Assembly (NCBI GenBank): GCA_017465465.1
Contig: JAFTWE010000001.1
Coordinates: forward strand, 51,460-115,459
Direction: 5' to 3'
Length of the DNA: 64,000 nucleotides
Source of the DNA: Clostridia bacterium
Lineage (GTDB): Bacteria; Bacillota; Clostridia; Oscillospirales; Acutalibacteraceae
Shown: positions 16,263 through 24,729 of the stretch, one piece after another
Layout of the letters: each line of letters begins with the position of its first letter
Position numbering within the stretch: position 1 is the first letter of the stretch
The notes under the pieces: model-generated
The model's database searches: none
Seen by the model: only the letters and a program-made list of their open reading frames with translations
Told to the model about the DNA's origin: nothing
Made by a program: the position numbers and the translations under genes

Positions 16263-16299
16263 CAGGCTGTTTCACCAAGGTGAAGCAGCCTGATTTTTA
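16263..16299. terminator. Bidirectional intrinsic terminator after the nan operon
   Basis: A ~13-bp stem CAGGCTGTTTCACC / GGTGAAGCAGCCTG (16263-16276, 16279-16292; one G-U pair), followed by ATTTTTAT on the plus strand. It separates the convergent nan operon and glycosyltransferase gene. Confidence 0.88.
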
Positions 16300-17331
16300 T
16301 AGGAAATATTCTTTTGCGGCTTGCTCATATTTATTGAGAAGCAATAATCCCGCTATATAGCGGATGTGAAGGGCATTTTTTCCTGTGATTTTGTGATTTT
16401 TGCAATACATTGAGCCTGCTCTTCCAAAAGCCATATCAAAGCACTTGCGTTTAAACAGTTTATTATCTGACACGCTTTGAAAATCTTTAACAACAATATC
16501 CGTCTGCTTTTTAGACCTTGCACAAGCTATTCGCACAAAATCCCACATCAGGCAAGCTGTTGCAGAGCCAAGCTTTGCTTTGATTTTATTAGACCTGACA
16601 AAATTCTCATAGTCCTCAATAAGGGCTATATGGCGCCTGATGTAGTCACCCGGAACCGAGCTTGTCATAAGAGAATTTTCGTGGCGAAAATAATAATATA
16701 AACAATCATTTAAATGTGTATATTTTTTGCAGACAGTCCAGAACATCAAATTGAATAATGAATCTTCTGAAAACACCTTTTTGTAATCACAAAATCTTAT
16801 GTTAAACTCCTTAATTAAAGAAGCGTTATATATTGATGACCACACACAATAAGGCGCCTGACCTTTATGAATGTAATTTGCAAAAAAGCTTGCACAATCA
16901 AAAATCTCAATATCAATATTAACAGGGTCAAAAACATTTTCGACCTTTTCATTATTATGGTAGTTTTTGAATGTGCACATATCCGCTTTTTCAGCGAGGA
17001 TTTGTTCAAGAGATTTTTCAACCATTGTGGTTTCAAAGTAATCATCGCTGTCACAAAAGCAAACATAGTCCCCTGTCATAATGTCAAGGCCTGCATTTCT
17101 TGCAGAACTTACGCCTCCGTTTGGCTTGTGAATAACAATAACCCTGCTATCTTTTCCTGCATAAGTATCGCAGATTTCAGCGCTTTTGTCGGTTGAACCA
17201 TCATCAACTAAAATAATTTCAATATTTTTGTAAGTCTGATTTACCATTGAGGAAATACATCTGTCAATGTAATCCTCTCTGTTATAAATCGGAACGATGA
17301 TTGACACCTTTTTATTTTGCAAATCATTCAT
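16297..17331 (-). CDS. Family 2 glycosyltransferase
   Basis: A 344-residue GT-A fold transferase: VSIIVPIYNREDYI (about 9-22) binds the nucleotide sugar, ILVDDGSTD (about 40-48) and the DXD-like DSDDYF (about 93-98) coordinate the metal. The C-terminal half lacks membrane helices but has a basic, helical tail as in EpsJ/WcaA-type enzymes that work on lipid-linked or surface polysaccharides. It lies 23 nt downstream of the reductase gene and may be co-transcribed. The acceptor is unknown. Confidence 0.88.
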   Translation of the reverse strand: MNDLQNKKVSIIVPIYNREDYIDRCISSMVNQTYKNIEIILVDDGSTDKSAEICDTYAGKDSRVIVIHKPNGGVSSARNAGLDIMTGDYVCFCDSDDYFETTMVEKSLEQILAEKADMCTFKNYHNNEKVENVFDPVNIDIEIFDCASFFANYIHKGQAPYCVWSSIYNASLIKEFNIRFCDYKKVFSEDSLFNLMFWTVCKKYTHLNDCLYYYFRHENSLMTSSVPGDYIRRHIALIEDYENFVRSNKIKAKLGSATACLMWDFVRIACARSKKQTDIVVKDFQSVSDNKLFKRKCFDMAFGRAGSMYCKNHKITGKNALHIRYIAGLLLLNKYEQAAKEYFL

Positions 17332-17354
17332 TTAGCCGTATCCTACGCTTTCGC

Positions 17355-18557
17355 TTATTTCGCAACGGGGACATTGATTTCAAGGTCGGTAAGAGGGAAG
17401 GAGCAGCAAGGATGGATACAGCCGAACTTATAGTCTGCAAGGCGGCGGTATTCAAGAGCCTTCGGAACATAAACCTTACCTGAAAGAAGATGTGAATGGC
17501 AGAATCCGCACTCACCGCTTCTGCAACGAGCAGGAACAGAAATACCGTTCTTTTCAAGAGTCTGCATAACAGAATCTCCGCTGTTACCCTCAACAACATA
17601 GGTGTTATCCTGAATTGTTACGGTAATTTTAACTGTTTCGGGCACACTCTGGGGGTAATCTGCCTGAGTAGCAGGATTGTGGAATTCTCCGAACATTTCG
17701 TGACGGATATATTTCTTTTCCAAATCAAGCTTTTCAAGCTCTTTATCAACAAATTGATACATCTGCTGAGGTCCGCAAAGGAAAACTGAATATGCTTCAT
17801 CTGCAGGAGCATATTTTTTGATAAGCTCGGCTGTGATAAAGCCTTTTTCCATTCCCTTGGGGCATCTGCCTTTTTGATTGCTCAGAATATGAACAACCTT
17901 GATTTTGTCGCATTTGTCAGCAAGCTCATCAAGTTCTTCTTTAAAGAGGATATTTTTAGCATCACGGCTACCGTAAAGCAAGGTGAGCTCAAAATCTTCA
18001 TCACCGTCTGCAATAGCATTGGCCATTGAAATAAACGGAGTGATGCCGCTTCCGCCTGCAAGGCAGAGAACTTTTTTTGCATCGCGTAATGGCTGATATT
18101 CAAAGTTACCTGACGGAGCAGAAACCTCAACCTCACGGCCTACAGTCCATGTGTCAAAAATGTACTTTGACATAAGTCCGCCGTCAACTAATTTAATTGT
18201 TAAAACATACTTACCCTCAAGAGATTCTTTGGGTGAAGATGAAATTGAATACGCTCTGGTAATCGGCATATCTTCTATTGTTTCAAACACGGTGAGATAT
18301 TTACCTGCACCGAAATATGCAAGAGCATCAGTGCCTCTGTCGGGGTCAGGAACAAGAGTGTAGCTTCTGCAATCCTCTGAACGTTCAACAACTTCAGCGA
18401 TTTTAAGATACTGACGCTTTGGGTGAAGAGCTTTGGCAAGAGCCATTGCGTTGTCACCGAAATTCGGCAGTTCTGCTTTAGCTTCGTCAAATCTTCCCTG
18501 ACGGTATGAAAGCATTGACAAAAATTTCTTTGCTTTTAATGATTTGAGATTTGCCAT
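17355..18557 (-). CDS. Ferredoxin reductase-type flavoprotein with C-terminal [2Fe-2S] domain
   Basis: A 400-residue electron-transfer protein. An FAD-binding beta-barrel (RAYSISSSP at about 121-129) is followed by an NAD(P)-binding lobe (CLAGGSGITPF at about 166-176, FLCGPQQMYQFV at about 259-270). The C-terminal plant-type ferredoxin domain has CRSGECGFC (about 340-348), and a fourth cysteine in GCIHPCC. It moves electrons from NAD(P)H to a partner. It starts 1 bp after the CrtI-like gene ends, so the two flavoproteins probably work as a pair. N-terminal ~50 residues are an extra helical segment of unknown role. Confidence 0.88.
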   Translation of the reverse strand: MANLKSLKAKKFLSMLSYRQGRFDEAKAELPNFGDNAMALAKALHPKRQYLKIAEVVERSEDCRSYTLVPDPDRGTDALAYFGAGKYLTVFETIEDMPITRAYSISSSPKESLEGKYVLTIKLVDGGLMSKYIFDTWTVGREVEVSAPSGNFEYQPLRDAKKVLCLAGGSGITPFISMANAIADGDEDFELTLLYGSRDAKNILFKEELDELADKCDKIKVVHILSNQKGRCPKGMEKGFITAELIKKYAPADEAYSVFLCGPQQMYQFVDKELEKLDLEKKYIRHEMFGEFHNPATQADYPQSVPETVKITVTIQDNTYVVEGNSGDSVMQTLEKNGISVPARCRSGECGFCHSHLLSGKVYVPKALEYRRLADYKFGCIHPCCSFPLTDLEINVPVAK

Positions 18558-18558
18558 A

Positions 18559-20112
18559 TTATTTGCCCTCCTTTACTTTTTTAACAACAATTCCGCCGGC
18601 TTTTTCACCTGTGTAATATGCACAGCCGTAGCCGTCACCGCGCTCCTGTGAAGCGCCGCAGAAGAAGAAATTGCTGAACGGCTGGTCTTGTATATACTGA
18701 ACTGTTCTCGGAATCATACTATCCCACTTTTCGAGCATATAGCCGTAAGGTGTTCCAAACGGAGTGTTAAGATAACGGGCAAATGTGGGAGGAAGAGCAA
18801 TTTCAATCTCTTCAATATAAGGTGTGATTGAAATGTTAAGAGCCTTTTCGCAGGTTTCAATCATATCCTTTGCAACCTTGGTCTTAAACTTTTTATAATC
18901 CTGAGGCTTAACATCCTTCATAACATCGCCGAAGGTCATAGTTGTTAAGAAAAGCTGGCTTGTACCCTCAGGTGTGCAATCAGGAATAATTTCATTAAGA
19001 CAGTTGATAATGCAAAAACCGCTGAAGAAATCCTGCGCAGCTTCGTACTGCTTGTCAGAATCCGAATCGGGAGCAATGAAAACTGAATAATCCTTAATGC
19101 CAAGCTCCTCTTTTGTTTTGTTCATACCGAGATATACTGTGGTAAGTGAGCAAGCAACCTTTCTGGAATTGAGCATTTTAAGCTGCTTTGCGGGAATATC
19201 TTTTTCATCAAACAAATCTGCCCAAACAGCGTTTGGTGAAGAGTTGCAGATAAAATATTTGCCGTAAACAGTTTTTTCACCGTTGATTACAACTGCGGCA
19301 GGCTTACCGTCTTTCATAATAACCTTGGTAACCTCGGAATTATACCAGATATCTCCGCCGTTTCTGCGGATAACATCATCAATAGCAAGGCTCATTTCGT
19401 GGCTTCTGAGGTGTGGAATACCTGTGCCGTTTTTAATATAGCTGTGAACCATGGCAAGGTAATAAAGGAAGTCAAGCTGAGAGCCGGGTGAGCCTAAATA
19501 ACACCAATATGTATTGAAAATATCCTGAGCCTTTTTGGGCATACCAAGGGCATCAAGACCTTCGTTCATGGTGTGAGAAACCATTCTCATAATATCGGGC
19601 AAATCTTTAACACTGCCAACAAGCTTTGATGGATTTTCAAGGTTATCAAAAGCCTTAAACATACGGGTGGATAAATCAAATGCCGCCATACAGCTATCAT
19701 AAGAGCCTGGAACAAGCTCTTCGAGCTTCTTTGCAAAGTTATGAAAGCCTACAGGCATACGGGCATCAACGGTAACCTCTACACCGTCTTCATTGATAAA
19801 GGTATCTGTATCGCCCTCTTTTGCAGGAACAACAAGGCGGAAGGTGGAATCGTGTCTGTGCCAATCCACATCGCCCTCAAAGCGGTTAAACATATCCTCA
19901 ATAGTGCCAACCTCGTCGGGTGCACCAACACCTGCAAGCTCGTGGAGTGACGGCTCAAACTCAAATCTTCCGCGAACAAATGAAGATGCAGAACCGCCGG
20001 GGATATTGTGCCTTTCAAGAAGTAAGGTAGAAAGCCCCTCTCTGGCACAGGTTGCCGCCGCGGCAAGGCCGCCGTTACCTGCACCGATAACAATTACATC
20101 ATATTGCTTCAT
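18559..20112 (-). CDS. Phytoene dehydrogenase-like (CrtI-type) FAD oxidoreductase
   Basis: A 517-residue flavoprotein with the dinucleotide-binding motif VIVIGAGNGGLAAA (residues 5-18) and LLERHNIPGGSASSF, typical of the CrtI/retinol-saturase branch of amine-oxidase-like enzymes. The C-terminal FFFCGASQERGDGYGCAYYTG closes the FAD site. No carotenoid genes accompany it. The following gene encodes a [2Fe-2S] reductase, so the pair may reduce or desaturate a lipid-like substrate under anaerobic conditions. Substrate unknown. It has a strong promoter and a 14-bp palindrome in its leader. Confidence 0.85.
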   Translation of the reverse strand: MKQYDVIVIGAGNGGLAAAATCAREGLSTLLLERHNIPGGSASSFVRGRFEFEPSLHELAGVGAPDEVGTIEDMFNRFEGDVDWHRHDSTFRLVVPAKEGDTDTFINEDGVEVTVDARMPVGFHNFAKKLEELVPGSYDSCMAAFDLSTRMFKAFDNLENPSKLVGSVKDLPDIMRMVSHTMNEGLDALGMPKKAQDIFNTYWCYLGSPGSQLDFLYYLAMVHSYIKNGTGIPHLRSHEMSLAIDDVIRRNGGDIWYNSEVTKVIMKDGKPAAVVINGEKTVYGKYFICNSSPNAVWADLFDEKDIPAKQLKMLNSRKVACSLTTVYLGMNKTKEELGIKDYSVFIAPDSDSDKQYEAAQDFFSGFCIINCLNEIIPDCTPEGTSQLFLTTMTFGDVMKDVKPQDYKKFKTKVAKDMIETCEKALNISITPYIEEIEIALPPTFARYLNTPFGTPYGYMLEKWDSMIPRTVQYIQDQPFSNFFFCGASQERGDGYGCAYYTGEKAGGIVVKKVKEGK

Positions 20113-20125
20113 AATTTATCCTCCA

Positions 20126-20139
20126 TTTCAATATTGAAA
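20126..20139. promoter_or_regulatory. Palindromic operator candidate TTTCAATATTGAAA
   Basis: A perfect 14-bp palindrome in the 5' leader of the CrtI-like gene, between its transcription start and ribosome site. A second palindrome AACAATTGTT (20180-20189) abuts the -35 box. Both are suited to a MarR/TetR-type dimer; no such regulator is adjacent. Confidence 0.5.
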
Positions 20140-20152
20140 GAGTTATAAGAAT

Positions 20153-20181
20153 ATTTTATCAGTTTAAACAATCAATGTCAA
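20153..20181 (-). promoter_or_regulatory. Promoter of the CrtI-like/reductase operon
   Basis: Minus strand -35 TTGACA (20181-20176), 17-bp spacer, -10 TAAAAT (20158-20153). Ribosome site GGAGG precedes the ATG at 20112. Confidence 0.88.
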
Positions 20182-20256
20182 CAATTGTTAAAGAATGAAT
20201 TAAATCGGGGATTACAGTCATCCCTTTGACAGATATGGTCATCGTACACTACATAC

Positions 20257-20276
20257 GGCAGGAGCAAGCCCCTGCC
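20257..20276. repeat. Short dispersed palindromic repeat
   Basis: GGCAGGAGCAAGCCCCTGCC followed by CTAC, at the left border of the mobile-element remnant. GC-rich and palindromic, similar in style to the repeat remnants near 8.7 and 28.6 kb. Confidence 0.4.
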
Positions 20277-21460
20277 CTACAAATTTGCAAAGAAAAAAAT
20301 CGAGAGGGCACTCAGACTCTCCCTAACGAATTTACCTGTACTACCGTGATAAACCGTCAATAATTTTCCGTTCTCATCTCTGATTAAACTGTCAGGCATT
20401 GCATTTTCCGCCACTTCATCAACCATACGCTGAGCGGTTTCCATTTCTCCCGACTCAACTGCATCAAGGTATTGACGGTTGGAAAACTTTACTGATTCTC
20501 TTTTATCACCTGTCCGATTATGTTCATCGTTTCCTGCGGAGTCAGATTCGGATATTTTTTTTCCAATTTGTCCGCTATATCCAACATCATTTTTTCGGTT
20601 TTCATTTCCGAGCAGGTTGCGAAAATCTCCTCCTTGCTCAGACCGCAAGCCGACAACATTCCCATAAAATGAGTCAGTTTTTTTCTGTATAAGCGTTCAT
20701 ATATCGCACTCACTTTCTTATAATTGCCTCTTGTTATTTCAATTGTTCCTCCGTTGCCGTCAGCTTCAAGAAGTCGGTAATCCCCTGACTTTTTGCAGAA
20801 GATTTTTGTGTCTCCTTCTTTCGTGCCGGCACTGTTTGCCCACCTCATAACAAGAGAAGTGTATTCATCATAGTAACTTCTTTTACTATACTCCATTCCG
20901 CCGTCAGTTTCAACCGTATTTTCACCCTGAGTACCGATTACGGTATTTGAACGCAGGGCATCTTCAAGAGCGTTATCCCAAAGAGCCTGAATTTCACTCC
21001 ACTGACGGATGTTTTCTTCAAAAATTCGGGCTTCAATGGTTCTTGCGGTAACTCCCTCAAAGGCTTTTTTGATTTTATTCACAAAATCTGATACCCAGTC
21101 CCTGATTTTCCGGGCAAGGGTGAGGTTTTCTTTTGCAAGGCGTTCAACGGCATTGCTGTCTTTGAGCAACATTTCACAGGCATCTGCCACAACTTCACGA
21201 GAGGCCTCGTCATAACTGAGTTTGTGACCTGCCTTTTCTGCGTTATCTCTCTGTGCCGCAATCAATCTCTTTACGGTATTAGAATCTCTGCTGTTAAGGG
21301 TATCATAAACAAAGTTTCTCAGGTTTCTGTACTGCTCAGGAGACCACTTTTCAATGAAGTGTGTCAGCTCGTGTGAAGCTGTGCGGAGCATTGCACGGTC
21401 AAGCTCGCCCTGTTTGAAAGCGTCATCAATACCCGCTTCAATATCAAGATAAAAGAGCCC
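20277..21460 (-). pseudogene. Remnant of a phage/mobile-element polyvalent protein gene (frameshifted, both ends lost)
   Basis: The reading frame starts abruptly at 21460 (a stop codon at 21463-21461, inside the upstream gene's terminator) without a start codon. It encodes a metallopeptidase-like helix SHELTHFIEKW, then long helical segments. The frame stops at 20489 (VIKENQ-stop), but the homologous text continues in another frame from about 20500 (SVKFSNRQYLDAVESGEMETAQRMV, then IRDENGKLLTVYHGS). That is a frameshift. This architecture is known from very large phage or conjugative-element proteins of Clostridia that carry several toxin- or peptidase-like domains; YHGS begins what is usually an ADP-ribosyltransferase-like fold, lost here. 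It is a decayed fragment flanked by intact genes. Confidence 0.75.
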
Positions 21461-21475
21461 CTATCGGAGCTCTTT
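21452..21475 (-). terminator. Intrinsic terminator overlapping the phosphoesterase stop codon
   Basis: 10-bp stem AAAGAGCCCC / GGAGCTCTTT (one G-U pair, loop TATC), followed on the minus strand by TTTTAT. The stem begins within the stop codon at 21476-21474 and marks the border to the mobile-element remnant. Confidence 0.88.
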
Positions 21476-22607
21476 AATCTTTATATGTAACCTTTCTGCC
21501 GGTTAATTTGTGAATCCAGAATCTGCCGAAGCGGTGGGAGGATTTCATCAAAGTGCCTCTCCATTTAACATCAAAGGCTGTTTTGCAGCCGAAGGTGTCA
21601 CCTTTTGCTTTAGCGGCTTTAACATCTTTCATGGTAATCATATCATACCAATGAACAACACGGCTTGTGTAGGTGCTTGGAGTTTTCTCGTTCACTTCCA
21701 AAATTCTGTAGCCGCATTGAGATGAAAAGGCATCACCGTTATAGCGGGTGCTCAAAGAATTGCAGATGTCAATCCCCTTGTGCTTTACACCGAAAGCATT
21801 TGTATGGTCGTGACCCGAAAAAATAGCAAGCACATCGCCCTTTTCAACCATTGCTTCAAACTGGCCGTAATTTTCATATCCGCTGCAGGGTGTTTCGGTG
21901 AGAGTGCCGAAATTTTCTTTGCATGGGTCAAACATATAATAGTCATCTTTATTATACATGTGGCTGTATGAGAAAAAGCGCTTTTTATCACTCTTTTTTA
22001 AAGCATCATACACATCTGCAACAATCATGTGCTGAAAAGCAAAAGAATAAACCTTTTCACCGTTAGCCTTGGTGAGCTCATCAGATTTTTGCTTATACCA
22101 TTCAACCTGGTCAGCAAGAACACAGCCGTAATGACCCTTGCCGTCGTAATCGTTTGAGTCAAAGACCCAGAGGTTGAATTTCATCTTTTCCCCATTACTT
22201 GACAAAACAGGGATATTATACGTTCCGCAACCTGAAAGCAAATCACCGTCATCAATGCTGATTGAGCAGGAATAGGTGTTGTAATAAGCCATAAGCTCCT
22301 CTCGTGACATAGAGCCGACCTCAGAATCGTGATTACCGAAAGTTACTGCAACAGGGATTTTTCTTGCTTCAAACACATTCATAAGCTTATCTATGTAGCC
22401 TTTGGTTTTGGCGGAGTCATCACAGTTCTGAACATTGTCACCCGTGATGATTACAGCATCGGGCTTTTCCCGGTCGCAAGCATTTGCCATAAGCCAAACT
22501 GACGCTTCTATATTATCATCCTCAAGGTGGGTGTCGGTAATGTGCATAACCTTTAATCTGCCGTCTGAATTAAACCTCAAAGGCTTTGCAGTGGTTGAGT
22601 TAATCAT
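21474..22607 (-). CDS. Calcineurin-like metallophosphoesterase (cytoplasmic)
   Basis: A 377-residue phosphoesterase with the full ligand series: DTHLEDDN (about 25-32), GDNVQN (about 56), GNHDSE (about 92-97), QHMIV and GHDHTNAFG. There is no signal peptide or membrane segment. It resembles the PhoD/DCR2-type enzymes of the superfamily; substrate unknown. It lies 16 nt after the GH42 gene and shares its promoter, which hints at a role in the same sugar-related pathway. Confidence 0.87.
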   Translation of the reverse strand: MINSTTAKPLRFNSDGRLKVMHITDTHLEDDNIEASVWLMANACDREKPDAVIITGDNVQNCDDSAKTKGYIDKLMNVFEARKIPVAVTFGNHDSEVGSMSREELMAYYNTYSCSISIDDGDLLSGCGTYNIPVLSSNGEKMKFNLWVFDSNDYDGKGHYGCVLADQVEWYKQKSDELTKANGEKVYSFAFQHMIVADVYDALKKSDKKRFFSYSHMYNKDDYYMFDPCKENFGTLTETPCSGYENYGQFEAMVEKGDVLAIFSGHDHTNAFGVKHKGIDICNSLSTRYNGDAFSSQCGYRILEVNEKTPSTYTSRVVHWYDMITMKDVKAAKAKGDTFGCKTAFDVKWRGTLMKSSHRFGRFWIHKLTGRKVTYKD

Positions 22608-22623
22608 TTAAAAAGTCCTCCAT

Positions 22624-24627
22624 TTATTCCAAAACCAGATATCCGCAAATAGGGAGTGTGATTTCACCGCTGAGAGCTTTACCGTTTAAAACATCTGTAT
22701 ACTCTCTGTCAAGAGTAGCCTTAGCTTCACCGTCGGCAAAGTTCATTACAAAAATGAGATTGCCGCGTTTTCTGACGCTTATGCCCTCACCTGCTTTAAT
22801 AGAGCAGTCGGGAGTGATTGAAGCTTCACCTGAAAGCTTGTTGCAGAATTCATCGGCAAAATCGCCGTCGTTTCTGAAAGCTACATAATAGGCCTTGCCG
22901 TTGCCGTAATTATTTACTGTTACTGCAGGACGGTTTTTGTAGAAATCCTCTTCATATTCACCGAGAACGGTTGCACCATTTGAATGAATCAAATCACAGA
23001 CCTTGACAACATCGTAGCTCTTACCCGAATATGAAACTGAATTTTTCATAGTGTCGGGAAGTGAATCGGTTTCTTCACACCAGATACCGAAAATATCCTT
23101 AAGATTATCTGCAGGGAAACCGCCGAGGTAACAAAGGTCGTCTTTATCTACAAGGCAGGAAAGGTATGTAGTAACAAAATTACCGCCGTTTTTAACATAA
23201 GATTCAATGCGCTCTTTTGTTCCGTCCTTGAGCATATACAAAAACGGAGCCACAACCAGCTTATACTCAGAAAAATCGTCTTCCATTGAAATAACATCAA
23301 CGCTGACGCCTTTTTTCCAGAAAGCCTTGTACCACTTGATACATTCATCAAAGTAATCACGGTGGTCGTTATTATAGCCACAAAAATATTTAACTGCCCA
23401 ACTGTTTTCCCAGTCAGCAACAACGGCAACCTGACTATTGCACTCTTCGCCAACAACATCGCTGAGCTTTTCAAGAACCTCGCCAAGATGTGAAACCTCT
23501 TTGAATACTCTTGTGTTTTCGTGTCCGCAATGGTCAACCACAGCACCGTGATACTTTTCGTGTCCGCCGCGGCTTTTGCGCCATTGGAAATACTGCACGC
23601 TGTCTGCACCGTGGGCAACCGCCTGAATTGACGAAAGCTCCTGCCTGCCGGGGCGAGGCAGTTTATTTACATTGTGCCAGTTAACAAGTGACGGTGTGCT
23701 TTCCATCATAAAGAAGGGCTTGCCGCCGCCCATTGTGCGGAAAGCGTCGTGAACAAATGCTGTGTCACAGGCTTCTTTTTCGTTATATCCTCTGTCCCAC
23801 GCGGGGTAATTATCCCAGGAAACAAGGTCAAGCTTTTTGGCAAATTTCTGATAATCAATGCCGTCATAAAGCTTCATAAAGTTAGTGGTTACGGGAATAT
23901 CGGGAGTGATTTCACGCAAAGGCGCAATTTCATTTTCAAAGAAAGAAATGTGGCTGTCGGTTACAAAACGGCGCCAGGCAAGCTTCATTGCAGAAACATG
24001 GTTTTCTCCCCTGAATTTAGGTGAATTGATTTGTGACCAGTCAGTTACCTGATGGCTCCAGAAGCCGTTCCACCACTTAAAATTAAGCTCATCAAGGCTG
24101 TTATGATATTCTACCTTAAGCCAATCTCTGAAAGCCTGCTGACAAAGGTCACAATGGCACTCACCGCAATATTCATTTGAAATATGCCACATTTTAACAG
24201 CAGGATGATTTTTGTATCTTTCTGCAAGGCGGCGGTTGATATTTTGCACCTTTTCTCTGTAAACAGGTGAAGTGAGGCAATGATTGTGGCGAACGCCGTA
24301 TTCATTGCGGATTCCCGTTTCTTCAACACGAAGCACCTCAGGATACTTCTGACTCAGCCATACAGGTCTTGCGCCCGACGGAGTAGCCAGAATAACATCC
24401 TTGCCGTTTTTATGGAGCTTATCAAGAATTTCATCAAGAAAATCGAAGTTATACACACCCTCCTCAGGCTCAAGCATTGCCCAGGAAAAGATGCCGACTG
24501 TTGCACTGTTGACATGAGCCAGATTCATAAGGCGCATATCCTCATCCCAGATTTCGGGGGTATCTATCCATTGGTCGGGGTTGTAGTCCCCTCCGTGAAT
24601 TATATGGTCAAAAAAAGACGGTTTCAT
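22624..24627 (-). CDS. GH42 beta-galactosidase
   Basis: A 667-residue cytoplasmic family 42 enzyme that hydrolyses beta-galactosides. The N-terminal GGDYNPDQW is characteristic. The acid/base is E152 in HISNEYCGECHCDLC, where the clustered cysteines (154, 157, 159, 162, with C117) form the GH42 zinc site. The nucleophile is the glutamate of FFMMESTPS near residue 310. The trimerisation domain (about 390-590) and a small C-terminal beta domain are present. First gene of a two-gene operon with the metallophosphoesterase. Confidence 0.95.
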   Translation of the reverse strand: MKPSFFDHIIHGGDYNPDQWIDTPEIWDEDMRLMNLAHVNSATVGIFSWAMLEPEEGVYNFDFLDEILDKLHKNGKDVILATPSGARPVWLSQKYPEVLRVEETGIRNEYGVRHNHCLTSPVYREKVQNINRRLAERYKNHPAVKMWHISNEYCGECHCDLCQQAFRDWLKVEYHNSLDELNFKWWNGFWSHQVTDWSQINSPKFRGENHVSAMKLAWRRFVTDSHISFFENEIAPLREITPDIPVTTNFMKLYDGIDYQKFAKKLDLVSWDNYPAWDRGYNEKEACDTAFVHDAFRTMGGGKPFFMMESTPSLVNWHNVNKLPRPGRQELSSIQAVAHGADSVQYFQWRKSRGGHEKYHGAVVDHCGHENTRVFKEVSHLGEVLEKLSDVVGEECNSQVAVVADWENSWAVKYFCGYNNDHRDYFDECIKWYKAFWKKGVSVDVISMEDDFSEYKLVVAPFLYMLKDGTKERIESYVKNGGNFVTTYLSCLVDKDDLCYLGGFPADNLKDIFGIWCEETDSLPDTMKNSVSYSGKSYDVVKVCDLIHSNGATVLGEYEEDFYKNRPAVTVNNYGNGKAYYVAFRNDGDFADEFCNKLSGEASITPDCSIKAGEGISVRKRGNLIFVMNFADGEAKATLDREYTDVLNGKALSGEITLPICGYLVLE

Positions 24628-24656
24628 AAAAGCTCTCCTTTGCTGTGTTGATGATT

Positions 24657-24686
24657 ATTATATAATATAAGCACGCACCTTTGCAA
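24657..24686 (-). promoter_or_regulatory. Promoter of the GH42 operon
   Basis: Minus strand -35 TTGCAA (24686-24681), 18-bp spacer, -10 TATAAT (24662-24657), then AAAGGAG shortly before the ATG at 24627. Confidence 0.7.
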
Positions 24687-24695
24687 GAGAATATA

Positions 24696-24722
24696 ACAAA
24701 AAGGCAGGGATTAACCCTGCCT
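24696..24722 (-). terminator. Intrinsic terminator of the Ig/DUF4474 gene
   Basis: Stem AAGGCAGGG / CCCTGCCTT (24701-24709, 24714-24722) with a 4-5 nt loop, followed on the minus strand by TTTTTG. Confidence 0.85.
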
Positions 24723-24729
24723 TAAAATA

